Part shown: piece by piece, positions 1 through 12,900 of the stretch
Layout: every line of letters starts with the position of its first letter
Position numbering within the stretch: position 1 is the first letter of the stretch
Assembly (NCBI GenBank): GCA_037893225.1
Contig: JAZGUH010000363.1
Coordinates: 1,240,001-1,304,000, forward strand
DNA length: 64,000 bases
Origin: Hippasteria phrygiana
Taxonomy: Eukaryota > Echinodermata > Asteroidea > Valvatida > Goniasteridae
Reading direction: 5' to 3'
The notes under the pieces: generated by a model
Database searches by the model: none
What the model saw: the letters and a program-made list of their open reading frames with translations, nothing else
Told to the model about the DNA's origin: nothing
Program-made: the position numbers and the translations under genes

Positions 1-1054
1 ATGATAGAGAAGTAATTAGGAGTACATGTTCATGTACAAATAACATGTACACTCCATTGATATTGGGGCAATATGAGTAAGTTTATTTGACAACTTGCCT
101 ATTAAACAGTGTTTACCTAATTTTTTTTTCTTCAATATTAATATTTTCATTATTTTTGAACTCTTGCCAATTGGTTCAGACCCGCATTACCGCAGAAATA
201 TCCAGATCGAATCAAAAGATATATTTCACTCTTGATTTCAGTCACATTTTAAATTGCTGTTTCTCGGTTTGCCAAATTATAATTTTTTTCACTCACATGT
301 ACAATATACCCCATGAATGTGGGTAAGCCCAAATACATTTTATAGTGCAGCTTTTATTCTCATATTTTAATTCGTGCATTTAGTGAATGCTGTAATTTTT
401 TTTCTTGTTTTGGGGTTAATATTTTATGTCTTTTTATATTGTGCCATACTGTTTAAAGATATACTATTTCTGCTCTTCCAAAAATAAATCTTTGAACGAA
501 TTTTCTAAAAATGTGTTCTTTAACAAATACATAAACTTTTTGGTATTTTGAGCATCTCAAACTATGAGTCTACATAAGCTGCATGAGCGTAAATGGTCCA
601 TCCATCTGCAGTGGGAAATTTATGGTGTCCCACAATACATTCATTGACAGATTTTTTTTCTCTGATGGCTCATCTGAAATCTAATAACTTTTGCAATGCT
701 CCAAAATAGCAGTTCAGCAACATTTTGTGAAATTTAGGTAAGAGAACAAGGAATATACCTTTAAATCTGCAAAGGCTTGCAATAGCACCACGTGAAACTA
801 GTTCTCAATCAGTTGATTACTACTGCATGTTGAGCACTAGTTTCACAAGGTTTTACCGCAAACTTTACCAGATAATTTCTTACTATAAAACTTTACTACG
901 TGTACAATGTAAAGCCTCAAATCCAAAGACGTTTGACCTAGATGATTAAAATGAGATGTTTAACTGGCAAATATCAAATGTTTCTTTCTTTTTTATTTTC
1001 TAGTTTCTCTTCTTACCTTGTTAACAAGGCTCTCCAACTTGCGAGTCGGTAATG
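1..1054. other. non-coding, nothing recognised
   Basis: AT-rich sequence with only short open frames that lack coding character. I see no repeat structure, splice-bounded exon or RNA gene here. Confidence 0.5.
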
Positions 1055-1134
1055 TTACCATGATTTAAGTCGGGTCCATACCAGTGTGACAAGCCTGGAA
1101 CCTAAGAGTTGGTCATAATGATCTAAATACAATC

Positions 1135-1620
1135 CAGCTCTCCGGGTCAATACTCTCCGGGTCAATCCAACCCGGCACTCCGGGTCAATCCAACCCCGAG
1201 CCGGGTCAGGCCCCCTGTGACCCAGATTCCGGGTCAGTTTCAACCCGGAATGGGTTAAATCTGACCCGGAATGGCTGATTTTTGACCCGGATAATTCAAG
1301 GTGACAAAATTTTGACCCGGATCTCATGAATTCAACCTACCTTCCGGGTCAATGTGTGCGTAACCCGGGTCCCGGGTCAGAAATTATTGACCCGGAAACC
1401 CAGATTCCGGGTCATAAAACTTTTGACCCGGAATCCCGGGTCAGTATTATTTGACCCGGAAACCATTTTTCCGGGTCGTTCAAAAGCGACCCTTTTCCGG
1501 GTCAGGAATTTCTGACCCGGAACTCCGGGTCATGCCAACCCGGAATGGGTCAGGCCCCCTGGGACCCGGAATCCGGGTCAGATCTGACCCTTTCCGGGTC
1601 AAATCTGACCCGGGTGTTTT
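1135..1620. repeat. palindromic CCGGGTCA/TGACCCGG minisatellite
   Basis: About 480 bases built from alternating CCGGGTCA and TGACCCGG units with short variable spacers, so almost any two neighbouring units can pair. The open frames across it are repeat artefacts. Its right end sits exactly where the DIRS-type reverse transcriptase/RNase H frame begins without its N-terminal part, so the array interrupts that gene. Confidence 0.85.
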
Positions 1621-2398
1621 TAGAGTGTGCTGCTCAGATTACTTTTCTTGGGTTGGCTATTGACACTGTTGCACAAGAAATTCGAGTCCCCGCTGACAAG
1701 GTTGATTCGATTGTTGATAAATTAGATAAGGCATTGAGTAAACAAAAACTTACTCTGCGTGAACTTCAGTCGCTAGTAGGGAGTTTGAATTTTCTTTGTA
1801 AAGCAGTTCGCCCAGGACGCGCATTGTTGCGTCGTTTGATTGGCTTGACTAGCGGCGCCAAGAAACCTCATCACCGTATCCGTATTTCATCAGGGACGCG
1901 CGCTAATTTGTTGGCTTGGTGGCATTTTTTGTCCCATTTCAACGGTTCGGTCTTTTTCCTTGACAAACTATGGTACTCTAGTGATAACCTTCACTTGTAT
2001 ACGGACGCTTCTGCAGAGATAGGTTTTGGTGCATACTTTAATGGTAAATGGGCAAATGGTAAATGGCCCCAGCGGGTTCGCTCCTTGACCCTGTCTATTG
2101 CTTTCCTTGAACTTTTTCCCATTGTACTTGCGCTTCGTTTATGGGGATAAGAGTTTTTTGGTCTGACAATGAGGCGGTAGTGGCGATAATTAACCGCCAA
2201 ACTTCCCGATGTTCTAGAATCATGGTATTGGTGCGCTCGTTTGTCGTACAGTGTTTGGCGCTGAATATTCATTTTAAGGCTCGCCATGTCCCGGGCATTG
2301 ATAATGGTATTGCTGATGCTTTGTCCCGCTTTCAGATGACCAGGTTTCGGCAACTAGCGCCCGGGGCAGACCTAACTATTACTCCCTTGCCTCCAGAC
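1621..2398 (+). pseudogene. DIRS-type RT C-terminal part and RNase H (broken)
   Basis: This is the end of the reverse transcriptase plus the RNase H domain of a DIRS/Ngaro-type retrotransposon, the enzyme that copies element RNA into DNA. The frame opens right after the palindromic array with a thumb-like stretch (TFLGLAIDT) and then RNase H: LYTDASAEIGFGAYF, with the first acidic residue, and ELFPIVLALRLWG. A frameshift near 2148 moves the rest into another frame, where SDNEAVVAIIN and the terminal HVPGIDNGIADALSRF motif are seen. The RT fingers and palm, including the catalytic Asp pair, are missing, removed by the array on the left. The tyrosine recombinase gene follows directly, which is the DIRS order. 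Confidence 0.8.
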
Positions 2399-2400
2399 CT

Positions 2401-3335
2401 TTGGAACAGCTTCAGCTAGAAGTGCAGGGTCTTTTAGTAGACTCTGTGGCTCCCCATACTCATTTGGTTTACCAGCGTGCTTGGCAATTTTTCCGATTGT
2501 TAATTTCACGCCATGGTCTTGTTGCGGCTGATTCTCATCTATCCTTACACCAGCTCGTACAATTTATCGCATTTTTATCAATTAACAGCTATTCCCCGAA
2601 TACCATAGCTTCATATGTCTCTGGGATTGCGTCCACTTTACGTTTATACGGTTTGTCAGACATAACTAAGCATTCTATTGTTAAACGTTTGTTGGATGGT
2701 TGTCGGCGACGCAACAGCCGTCGTGATAAACGGCGTCCTATCACACTCGATATTCTCCGCCGCATCATTCCGGCTTTACAGTCCATTTGTGTCAGTCAGT
2801 TTGAGGCTTTACTATTTCGCGTTGCTTTCCTTTTGGCATTTTTTGGTTTCATGCGTGTTGGTGAGCTTACCGCACCAACGCGCAGCGGGCTTCCCCTTTA
2901 CAACGTTCAGATGTAACTCTTCGACCTCTTCAACGCGGTGATGTGGTTGAGCTCAATGTCCGTTTTTCAAAGACCGATCAGTATGGTCATGGTTGTGTTA
3001 TTTCCATCCCTAGTGTTTCAAATGGCGAATTTGCATTGTGCCCCGTTCGTGCAGCTGCGCAGTATTTGCGTGACTGCTCCCAGCATCATAGTAATTTTTT
3101 TTCGCATTTCGATGGGACGCCCTTAACTCGTTCTCAGTTTACATCAATTTTGAGACGGTCCCTGAATTTTGTGGGCATACACGACCCCCATTTCACTTCC
3201 CATTCGTTCCGTATCGGTGCCGCCACGTCTGCGGTCATGGCCGGTATTCCAGAACAAGAAATTCAGAGGATGGGTCGTTGGCAATCGGGAGTGTATCGCC
3301 GATATATTCGCATTGTCCCCGAACTTATCCTATAA
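2401..3335 (+). pseudogene. DIRS-type tyrosine recombinase (frameshifted)
   Basis: This is the integrase of a DIRS-type element. It is a tyrosine recombinase, which explains why such elements lack a DDE integrase and make no target duplications. The N-terminal core-binding part covers about 2401-2780 (SINSYSPNTIASYVSGI). The first catalytic Arg is in FMRVGELT near 2850. The frame then changes near 2915-2943. The downstream part carries the HSFRIGAAT box (His and second Arg) and GRWQSGVYRRYIR with the candidate nucleophilic Tyr. The stop is followed about 110 bases later by the SGNH hydrolase frame on the same strand. Catalytic residues are present but a single frame change disables the gene. 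Confidence in the family is high. Confidence 0.85.
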
Positions 3336-3447
3336 GGCCCCACCATCCCTCGTCCAATAACGTTCGCTCCGGCCTTTGTCTTTTCTGTTATAATTGCCTT
3401 GTAAAATTAGTGCGTTTGCCCCGTTTTTTCTTCTACTTTCATGAGCC

Positions 3448-3693
3448 ATGGTCCACCATGCGTACAAGCCTCTGGTGTGGGTGGTCGGGGATTCCTTTGT
3501 CCACTGGACCTCCCGCGTGGCTGCATCGTCAGCATCTGGGGCTGCGCTGAGCGAGATGGTCAACGTGCGATGGCTGGGAAAGCGGGGACTACTTCTGTCC
3601 GATTTTAACGATTTTCTGCACCAGTGCTGGAAGGTGCATTGGAACAACATAATCCTGATTATATTATATTTCATGTTGGTTCAAACGATCTTG
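3448..3693 (+). pseudogene. SGNH hydrolase of the DIRS-type element, N-terminal half
   Basis: This is the first half of a GDSL/SGNH-type hydrolase, an accessory gene known from some DIRS/Ngaro retroelements and of unknown role there. VWVVGDSF gives the block I GDS with the nucleophile Ser. After a frameshift around 3620, PDYIIFHVGSNDL gives block III (GxND). The protein then runs into CCCATGGG repeats at 3694. The missing second half, with block V, is found 22.3 kb downstream on the same strand (26005-26334), so the gene has been split by an insertion rather than truncated. Confidence 0.8.
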
Positions 3694-4275
3694 CCCTTAC
3701 AAAAATGTCCCATGGTAGTTTCCCATGGGAACTTCCCATGGGGACTTCCCATGGGGACTTCCCATGGGAATCCCACGGGGGATTTGGACCCCATGTACCC
3801 AATGGGAACCCATGTATCCCATGGGTAGTTTCCCATGCCCCCCCCCCCGGGGAATTTCCCATGCCCCCGTGGGTAATTTCCCATGCCCCCCGTGGGTAAT
3901 TTCCCATGCATCCCGTGGGTAATTTCCCATGCCCCTCCTGGGTAATTTCCCATGCATCCCGTGGGTAATTTCCCATGCCCCTCCTGGGTAATTTCCCATG
4001 CCCCGCGTGGGAAATTTCCCATGCCCCGCGTGGGAAATTTCCCATGCCCCCCGTTGGTAATTTCCCATGCACCCCGTGGGTAATTTCCCATGCCCCCCGT
4101 GGGTAATTTACCATGCCCCCCGTGGGTAATTTCCCATGCCCCCCTGTGGGTAATTTCCCATGCCCCCCCCGTGGGTAATTTCCCATGCCCCCCGTGGGTA
4201 ATTTCCCATGCCCCCCGTGGGTAGTTTCCCATGCCCCCCGTGGGTAGTTTCCCCATGAATCCCATGGGTAGTTTC
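3694..4275. repeat. left CCCATGGG / 22-23-bp terminal array
   Basis: The first about 140 bases are CCCATGGG-type palindromes. Then come about 18 tandem units of roughly 22-23 bases of the form CCCATGCCCCCCGTGGGTAA with TTT. Open frames of the MGNYPRGGHGK type on either strand are repeat artefacts, not proteins. Confidence 0.9.
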
Positions 4276-4668
4276 CTATGTGCCCTCATGTTTTTTCTTT
4301 AAAAGTTATCCAACTGCAGGATGACAAAATAACATGGTTACTATCACAATTCCAGCAACAACATTTTTAATTATATTCTTTGGGAAAACATCAGAATGTT
4401 GGTCAATAATTAGTTTCTTATTAGGCTGTTCCCATAATACATACTACATGTACATAATAATGCTGGGAATTTCTGTAGGCACCTCAGACAGAAATATATT
4501 TTGGATTTTAGTCACAAGAATTACCAAATGTAATTTCTGATTTGTCCATACACACTCCTATAAGATTGTAATAGGCCCTACACATTTGTGACAAACAATG
4601 AAATTCATCTCCTCTTTGAAACTTTACGAAGGACTCTTGTTGTTCCGTCCAACAACGAAGCTCGGTAG
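4276..4668. other. non-coding, nothing recognised
   Basis: AT-rich interior of the 22.3-kb insertion just inside its left array. No coding or repeat signal seen. Confidence 0.4.
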
Positions 4669-4758
4669 CTAGTCAGTTCCAAACATGGCATCCCCCAGTT
4701 GTAGATAATCAGCTGCAACTCCTTCATGCTCCTCTTCAAGTGAAGTACATGTACACCA
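4669..4758 (-). other. possible terminal exon of an unidentified gene
   Basis: On the minus strand a good acceptor (pyrimidine-rich CTGCTCTTTTCTTTAATATA then CAG) is followed by a 30-codon frame ending SLEEEHEGVAADYLQLGDAM and a TAG at 4671-4669. The product is not recognised. The evidence is only a splice acceptor plus one short acidic frame, so this is tentative. If real, the 22.3-kb insertion has carried a host fragment. Confidence 0.25.
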
Positions 4759-5169
4759 CTGTATATTAAAGAAAAGAGCAGAAAATACAAGATATTAGAC
4801 ATTGAGACTAATTCGAAAAATTTGGTTTATACAACTGTTTTGTTAGTTACAGTTTATACAGGAACAGCCTCTAGCCCGTGATTTGCGAAACAATTTAAAC
4901 AATTCTAACATTTGGTACAAATGCCTCAAGCTATTAATTAAAGCACATTTCACATATTTTTTAAATTATTAATTTCTGTTTAAAAAAACGGGATGGAAGA
5001 AGGCCTTTTTTGTTCATTAGGCCTACTTCTATTTTAGATCATGGTAGGCAATGTTTTTTCAGATGGCTTTTGCTGAAATTAAGTTATGATTCAATTCAAA
5101 ATAAGCTATAAATGGGCTTGGAAATATTAAATAAATGTACTGAAAGCTCATCAAAAACAGTTTACTAGC

Positions 5170-5745
5170 CAACACTACTTTAACTAAAATTGTCCTCCAA
5201 AATTACCACATTTAAATCAACAAAAATCCATAACTTTGCAAGTTCCTTCCTCCACCATGGGTTAACCTATCATGACCATTGACCCCTCATTTTGGAAAGA
5301 TTTTACTTTATTACGGGAACAGCAAAATCTTGGAAAATAGCCATCCATTTGTGTTAAGAAATGTACAGATACTTGGTACAATATGTTTAATTTGGAGACT
5401 TTATAGTCGGGAAATATTCGTGCAATCCGAAGGAAGTGTGTTTTCTGTGTTAGATGTTCTTGGCACACTGTATGGTCACTTAACGCATCCTCAAAGTGGC
5501 ACATACATGTTGATTTCTGCCTCATTATTTACAGATTTTGCTGACAAATCTTGAAACATGGCCACATGTTTAGACAGTTGTTCTCAAGAAGGGTTGGTTA
5601 TTTTCCAAGATTTTACTGTTACTGAATAATTTTGGTGGGGAGTAAAAAGTAAAATCTTTGACTCATTCTATTTCTAATTTGTGACTGTTTCTTAAGATTT
5701 AAAAGTATTGAAGCAACTTAAAAAGTTCATGAATCTGCCTAATTA
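5170..5745. repeat. dispersed repeat copy interrupted by a MITE
   Basis: The segments 5170-5284 and 5663-5745 match 30240-30425 (shared strings include GGGTTAACCTATCATGACCA, then TTGACCCCTCA, and GAAGCAACTTAA). The copy at 30.3 kb runs through without the central insert, so 5285-5662 is a later insertion. Confidence 0.65.
5285..5662. mobile_element. MITE copy A (AAAGATTTTACTTT inverted termini)
   Basis: Inverted ends AAAGATTTTACTTT (5295 region) and AAAGTAAAATCTTT (5645-5660). Each is followed inward by AAAATCTTGGAAAATA. CTCATT on both sides (5286 and 5662 regions) is a candidate target duplication. The interior shares TGTTTTCTGTGTTA and ATGTTCTTGGCACACT with copy B at 28.3 kb. Non-coding. 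Confidence 0.65.
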
Positions 5746-5972
5746 TGGGGTTTTTCAAAACCTTAAGTTAAGGCTTGGCTTCGTCTCGGCTTCGGCTCCG
5801 ACTTCTGAATATTGAGAAGCAATAAACCAAATGGAAATATTCTAAATTTGTGCATGTTTTGTTTCAGGAACATTCATTCGATATGAAAGCAAACATTTGA
5901 ATATTTACATTTCGTTTGCTTCTCAGCTATTCAGAAGTCGGAGACAAAGCCAAGGTTTCGAAAACCCCCATC
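5746..5972. mobile_element. ~225-bp MITE with long inverted ends
   Basis: The left end GGGGTTTTTCAAAACCTTAA and the right end CCTTGGTT-type sequence GCCAAGGTTTCGAAAACCCC are inverse of each other. Inside them lie GACTTCTGAATA/TATTCAGAAGTC and GAGAAGCAA/TTGCTTCTC. No coding sequence. Confidence 0.6.
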
Positions 5973-8900
5973 AGTCCACGCGAGGCTAGGCTACACGTTC
6001 ATGCCTACACAACGGATATGTTCATGTAACGAACAAAAAACTGTGCAGGCCAAAATACGCAAACGTAGACCTACGTCCTTACATTTTCACGGTAATAACT
6101 TATGCTATAACAATAAACTCACCAGTAGAATAATGCAGTAAACTCTCCCACATAACCCAGGATCTAATGTTTCGTCAGACGTTCAGATATTTGCCCCGAT
6201 ACGACAAACAGTTGTAGCTTAAAACGGCCTGTGTCTGTCTTTGTTTGAATCGTCTCGTAACGTAATAACGAACATGTCTTTTTCTTATCCGCGAGACCGC
6301 TTAACATTGATATTTCTACGCGTGAATTAATGCACAGCTAGCTTTGATCTATCTCAACATTATCCTGTGATTTTGGTCAAGCTTTTATCATCAAAGTACT
6401 ATTCTTTCATTAAAAAAAGCAAGAACTTTGTATCACTTTAATTGCAAAAATTGTTAAACATTTCTTTGCACCGGGTGACGCACTAGTTTAGTTTCCCTAC
6501 GCGCTCATGGCGGCCGCGACCTTGCATTATTATGCATACACATGGTGTACGTTGTACGTGGGTACATGTGTATACTTAGTCTTGGTTCCAAGACCTTCGT
6601 GTTCCTTTTTTCCTTCCGAACGAGGGCGCTGTTTCTCAGTTAATCGATTCGGATTGTATTCGATTCTAAAATGTTTTATATATTACGCGCTCTGACAAGA
6701 ATCGATTCTACTGTTCTTTGCTCGGTTCTTCACTTCCACGAAGGTCTTGGATATTTCTGTCCGCGGGTCTTAACTTTTTCTTTACTTTTTCGACATTCTC
6801 CCCCGACTTTCCGGGGAGCCAATCAGCGATTGAGTTTGACCTTGACAAATGAATTATTCATAACTTGGCGAGCATGCACGATTAAATAGGACGTGGTGGT
6901 GCGGTCATCACCCTCTGGGTGCGGTTTTTTGTGTATGTGTGTTTTTTGTTGTCTGGAAATTTTGAAGTTCACCGCGCCCGGGCCCGGCCCTACCCGTCGA
7001 CCGTTGTATTGTTTTGAATGAAGGATTGCGCGATACGCGATCCGCGTGACCCAGTCTGTCATGTCTGTGGGAAATAAGTTGACGTTGTAGTATAGGCACG
7101 ACGTACGTGTCGTTAAAATCCGCGAAGTATCTCCATTCCTCCATGCTGTAGTGCAGCTGATTTCTGTAGTGCAGTTTATTTAGACATTAAATAAAGTGTA
7201 GGCCTATACGAAATATTTGTGCGGATGATGAGTGAACATGTGAGGTATATTTTAATACTTCAGAATGTAAATTTAGAACTATAACCTTCGATGACAGCCA
7301 GTGTGTTTACGTGCTTACTATTCCACATGTAATAGAAAACATACATGCAGTAGTCGGTGTACATATATTGGTTAAAAGAACTACATCATAATTGATTTCA
7401 TTACAGTCATAATTGATCGTTTTCAATTTTTTTTTTTAAACAACAATGTTTATACAAAGAAAAACATATCAGAAAGGATTAACAAATGGTGATACATACG
7501 GCGTACATAATAGCCCAACTTTTATAGTTAAATATAATCCCCAAAAAATTGTCGACAAGAAGAAGTGTTGATAAAGTGAAGGCAAAAACATAGATTTCGG
7601 GGTTGTGTGGATGGGGAATATATCTCCACCCACACACGCTTTATGACAAGATCACCCCTAGACAATAAAACCAGACAGAAAAAAAATTGAAATAGACCAG
7701 GAGGTATTATAAATTTCACATGGAAATTACAGTAGAATTGTCGGAAAGAGGGTTAAATTTGGGTTTGTGTATGGACCATAATTAATACATGTGTAATAAA
7801 CAGCGTAGTGTCCATTCCCCCCCCCCCTTTCGAAATTTTCAGTTGGTTGGTTTTGAAAATTTCATGATACCCCCCCCCCCCCCCCCCCCTTTTCCCGGTC
7901 TCCACACATGTCATAGTCAAATCATGAAGGCGCGCTTGAGTGAAGGTAAACATTTTGGTATTACCCGATGACATGTACATTATATATTGTGCATGTACAC
8001 TGTACGAGCTAGAACACTGGTGTATAAACATGTGAGGTGATAAACTTAAAAAGACTTCAGAATGGAGGACGTCCCAGCCAGTTTGTATAAGTAAATGTAT
8101 TATACATTTTTTTAAATGCCACATGTACATGTACATGTAATGTCTATTATTTTACACTGAGTAGTAAATGACCGGTACATCTGCCAATTTAATTTTTCAG
8201 GATGGAAATTGAAAATACATGAAAAAAGAGATGTAACAAATGGTGTGTTTCATATTTCTGATGAACTCTGTGGCAGTTCTAACCTTCAATGGTAAAGTGT
8301 TAACATAAATGTAACTTTACAACAATGGTTTAAATCTTTACAGAAATACATTTTATCCAGTGAAAAATTATGTTTACCTCAAGAATTAGAATAATTGAGT
8401 GAAGTTAACCATCTACTTTGATTTTAAATCCACTGCATTTAAGTGGTTTGCTGGGCTTGCTATTTCAGACTTCTCTTCTTCATGTTCACTTTCTTAAATA
8501 TTAGTATACATGGATTACTATACACATGTAGGAATGTAATGTATTTAGTGGAGGAATTTTATATTGGGAGAAATATAAATAATTAAGACAATGATGAATT
8601 TAAGCTCCACCTTGAAGACAAAGTGAGTAAAAACGTTTTTCAGTCAAAAGTTGACCAAAGACGTCCTTTAAATATATTGTGCATGCAACTATAACTGGAC
8701 TGAAATATCCAATACAATACTGGGCCTGGCCATGGCTGGCTGCAAAAAACGGCACCACATGTTTGTACATGTAATTAAACAAGACTGGCAAAAATCAATC
8801 TTTGATAAAAAATAATTTTAAAATTTGACTATTCTGCATTTATTCATTCACATTGGCTAATTAACATCCCAGATTAAAGTGCACACCTGCAGGTAAATTG

Positions 8901-9132
8901 TCATTATCTCATTCTGGGACGTAGCAAGAAAGATCAGAAACTCCAAGTTATTCAAACTTGAAGTTCAAGTACCTATACATACGTACACTATACGTACACT
9001 ATGTATCCACAGTGTTCATATGTGGATATGTACATTGTACCATGGAGGAAGAAAACACAACCTCCATGATTGTACATATACATGTACATGTACATTGTAT
9101 GTACAAGTGGCTTTTGTATACAGTAGTATACA
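5973..9132. other. intergenic, no gene recognised; poly-C tracts
   Basis: No supported coding sequence. Contains homopolymer C runs near 7817-7829 and 7869-7889 and several ACATGTACATGTAC strings (around 8120, 9080). A GC-richer patch at 6810-7030 with GCCAATCAGCG (a CCAAT-type box near 6818) could be an old promoter. I see no adjoining first exon. Confidence 0.4.
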
Positions 9133-9906
9133 TGTAACCCGTTTAAGGTAGGACACAGGAAAATTACCATAAAATAAATTGCAATCAGTTTTATTCGCAA
9201 CAATAATTCTGTTTGGCCAAACGATCAATCAATATAATCAATACAATCGAATTAGAAAGGATATTTTAAAAGGATATTGTATAACAACGCGTAAACAATA
9301 AATGCCGGCCGGCAAATGCAAAGTTCACAACTGGAGCTCCGAACGTGTCAATGTCCAATTTCCACTCTGGGCAATCCCCCACGACGACTCCTACGAGACC
9401 GCAGACGACTCCTACGAGACAGCAGACGACTCCTACGAGACAGCAGGGTGACCCAAGAAGGAGATGGGCAGAACAGTTTATCAAACTCAGCTTGCGGACT
9501 ATCTCCACAAATAGTGCCACAGTCCAGAGGATCCAACCAACACTCGCATGGTTGTTCGGTGTCTGGCAATTACAGGCAGTTAACGTCGGTGAAGCATTAC
9601 CAGATTTACTTGGCTAGGGAACTCTCTCTGGTTGCTCAAAGAATCCCACAGTGAGGACTGCACACGATACTGAGAAGTTCCTGAGAGCCAACAGTAGGCT
9701 AAAGGAGTTGGTGATAATCAAATCACAAGATGATAATCAAATCACAATAAAAAAACAATGTTAACAATGAGATGGCTGTTGATACTTTTGAGCAAAGTTT
9801 CTGCAGACGAAAACTTTTGGATACACAATGGCGAGAATATAGCAAGTACACCGCTGTCGCATGAGGGCGCTGTTGCACTTTCGCTGTCGCTGAGCGCTGG
9901 GCTACA
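9133..9906 (-). repeat. Gypsy-1 LTR, left (3' LTR of copy 1)
   Basis: 774 bases, beginning TGTAACCCG and ending GGGCTACA, so the ends are TGTA...TACA. It contains three head-to-tail 21-bp units starting CGACTCCTACGAGAC (9385-9447). The small open frames inside are not genes. A purine tract (AGAAAGGGGGGAT on the minus strand, 9907-9919) lies just inside, as expected for the plus-strand primer. Confidence 0.9.
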
Positions 9907-9917
9907 ATCCCCCCTTT

Positions 9918-12900
9918 CTAAACATGTTGTATCGTCCCGATAATCTGCCCGTTTGTAGATGAGAGAAAGGACCTACAGAACTCCGGAATCCAACTATTCC
10001 ACTCCTTAGCCTGCACAGTTCTGCAAGTAGGTTGACCCAACATATCATAAGTGTATCGTTTAGGTGGTAACCTAGTTCTAGTTGGACGTGATGGATGGTT
10101 TTGTAAGGACCCTTCTTCATCCTCTTCAGAATCCTGGGGATGTGGACCCCCTTCAGACTCGGACTGTGTCTCTGAACCAAAAGAAAGAGGCTCGTGGCAC
10201 AAATCATCAACCACTGAACTGCTTGGGCTACCATCACCATCACCAACTTTCATCCCAGCTTCAAGTGAGTGTTTATCGGAAGTATCAGAATTGGGCTCCA
10301 CATCAATGCCACTAACCTCACCTACTGCAGAAATTTGGGGTTTACCCCCAGAGTCAACACATACAGGAGAATCGGAAGGTCCCTCCACATCACAACTTGA
10401 TAAAGCCTCTCCTGCTTCCGCTGTGGGGGTGGTGGTGTTGTCCAAACTAGTAGACTGGCCAACAGGTGCAACCTCTTCCATGAAGGAACTACTTCCTTCG
10501 ATGGGAGCCTCTGTTGAATCTGTCCCCCAATTAGCTATATCTAACAATGAATCATTTACTTCCAGAGCTACAGAAGTATCCTGCTCAACTGAACTCACTG
10601 ATGGAGCTAAAGGAACACCTGTGGGAACAAATACCGCTGCATCCACTCTCAATTTATCCTGCTCAACCTTGTCACAACTCGGTTTAGTAACTGCATGGGG
10701 ACTGGTATGTGGTTTAACCCCTGATTCCTCAACAAAATCACACAGATGAGCAATCCTCTCTGGGTTTCCACCTTTAGGCCAAACAACGACAATTTCCTGC
10801 TCTTCAAGATCAGGAGTTGCATCAACCTCATCACTCTGGTCAGGTGTTGGCAGTGCTGATGATTTCGAAATTGACTTTTGCACCTTCTGACCGACGGGTT
10901 TCTGACCCTTAACGGCTATGACTGGAGGGCATGCTTCAGGAGCGATGCCACCAATGGGCAAGATCATATTCCTGTGGAGTGTTTTCACTGCGCCAGGCTG
11001 AGACTCGGACTTGACCCTGTACACTGGAATATTATCATCAGGGCGCCATGCAACAACATGGACCTTTTGATTCCATTTGTCTGCAATTTTATGTGGCCCT
11101 TTGAAACCAACATTTCTGATGAGTACCCGGTCACCAATCTACAACTCACTTCCTCGCACTCTCATATCATAGCGTTTCTTATTGGCAGCCGCTGATTTAG
11201 CAGATTCTTCTGTCGCAAGTCGATATGCACTCTCCAAGTTACGTCTCAGATTCTGAACATATTTTGAGTGCTCTTTGTGTGTCACACCATTGGGAGCTGT
11301 GCCAAAACACACATCAATGGGGAGTCGAGCTTCCCTCCCGAACATTATATGGTAGGGGGAAAACCCTGTGCTGTCATTTCTCGTTGAATTATAGGCATGC
11401 ACCAGAGGTGCTACAAACTTACTCCAAGTAGGCTTCTTGTCCACGGGCAGAGTGCCCAACATGTTAAACAAGGTGCGGTTAAACCGCTCAGGTTGTGGAT
11501 CGCCCTGTGGGTGGTAGGGGGTTGTCCGGGATTTGGACATCCCCAGAAGAGAGGCAAGTTCCTTGATGAGGTTGTTGTCAAACTCTCGACCTTGATCTGA
11601 GTGGAGACGTTTTGGTAGTCCGTAATGTAAGAAGTACTGTTCCCACAACACCCTCGCAACAGTTCTGGATGATTTATCCCTGGTAGGCACAGCTTGTGCA
11701 TATCTTGAGAAATGATCGGTTATGACTAAGATGTACTGGTACCCACTCCTATCGGATTCCAGCTTAAGAAAATCCATGCAAACTAACTCAAGTGGAGAAC
11801 TGGTTTTGATATTCACCAAGGGCGCAGCTACCTTTTGGGTTGTCTTTCGAGACACACACCTGAGGCAATGAGAAATCCAATCCTCTATCTCAGAAGTCAT
11901 CTTGGGCCAGTAAAACCGCTGTCTAGCCAAACCGACCACCCTCTCTGCTCCCATGTGACCCAGGTCATCATGAAGTCCTCGCACTGCCTGCTCCCGAAAC
12001 TTCTTGGGCAATACCAACTGAAAAGTCTCATCACCAGCTGGACTAATGACTCGGCGATGCAAAATCCCATCTCTCAAAACCAACTTGTCAAATTGTGCTG
12101 ACATCAGTCTCTCCTGAGGAGTCATGTCAGCCACAACTTTTGGTTTCTTTCCCTCTATGACTGCCGGGAGAATCCTTTTGATAGTTTCATCATTGGCTTG
12201 TTCTTTCTTCCAATCCACTGGTTCACAAGACACACGTCCACCTGGAGTAGAATACAATGTAGGAATAGCTTCAGTACTCAGGGCCAAGGAATGCACCAAA
12301 GGATAAGTGGTGGTTTCAACGACTCCACTACCTGCAGAGCTTGCCAAAAGGCTGGCAGAAATAGCATGGATGACTTCAACATCACATTGCTTTTCAGCGT
12401 CGCCATTCTCACCCTGCAGGCGAGCTTCAAGGATGTGGATCTTTTCTCTCTGATCGGCAATGTCGTGGTCTCTGAAGTGTGGCCGCCGGGACAGTGCATC
12501 AGCATCTCGGTTGCATGGTCCAGGCTTGTAGTGCAAGGTGAAATCAAACACAGTGAGGGCGGCGAGCCAGCGATGGCCTGTGGCATCAAGTTTTGCTGTG
12601 GTGAGTATGTAAGTAAGGGGGTTATTGTCTGTGTACACCTTCGTCCCTTTTGCTGTGTATAGGTAGTCCTTGAATTTGTCAGTGATGGACCACTTCAGTG
12701 CTAAAAATTCTAGCTTATGGGCCGGGTAGTTCCTTTCAGTGCGAGTCAACCCTCTGCTGGCATAAGCTACTGGGCACAGTTTTCCTGCTGATTCCTGACA
12801 CAAAACGGCCCCAAGTCCATCACGAGAAGCATCTATATGCAACACAAACGGCTGAGTTACATCTGCAAAGGCCAACACAGGAGCACTACACATCTTCTTC

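Noticed and set aside
3671..4289. Long open frames on both strands (MGNYPRGAWEITH type)
   Set aside because: Pure translation of the 22-23-bp tandem repeat; no domain, and open in several frames because the unit lacks stop codons.
9316..9654. 112-residue frame in the Gypsy-1 LTR
   Set aside because: Lies in the LTR, driven by three 21-bp repeats; no coding homology seen.
10051..10749. 232-residue frame antisense to the Gypsy-1 pol tail (also 17219-17917)
   Set aside because: Shadow of the acidic serine-rich pol tail; no domain of its own.
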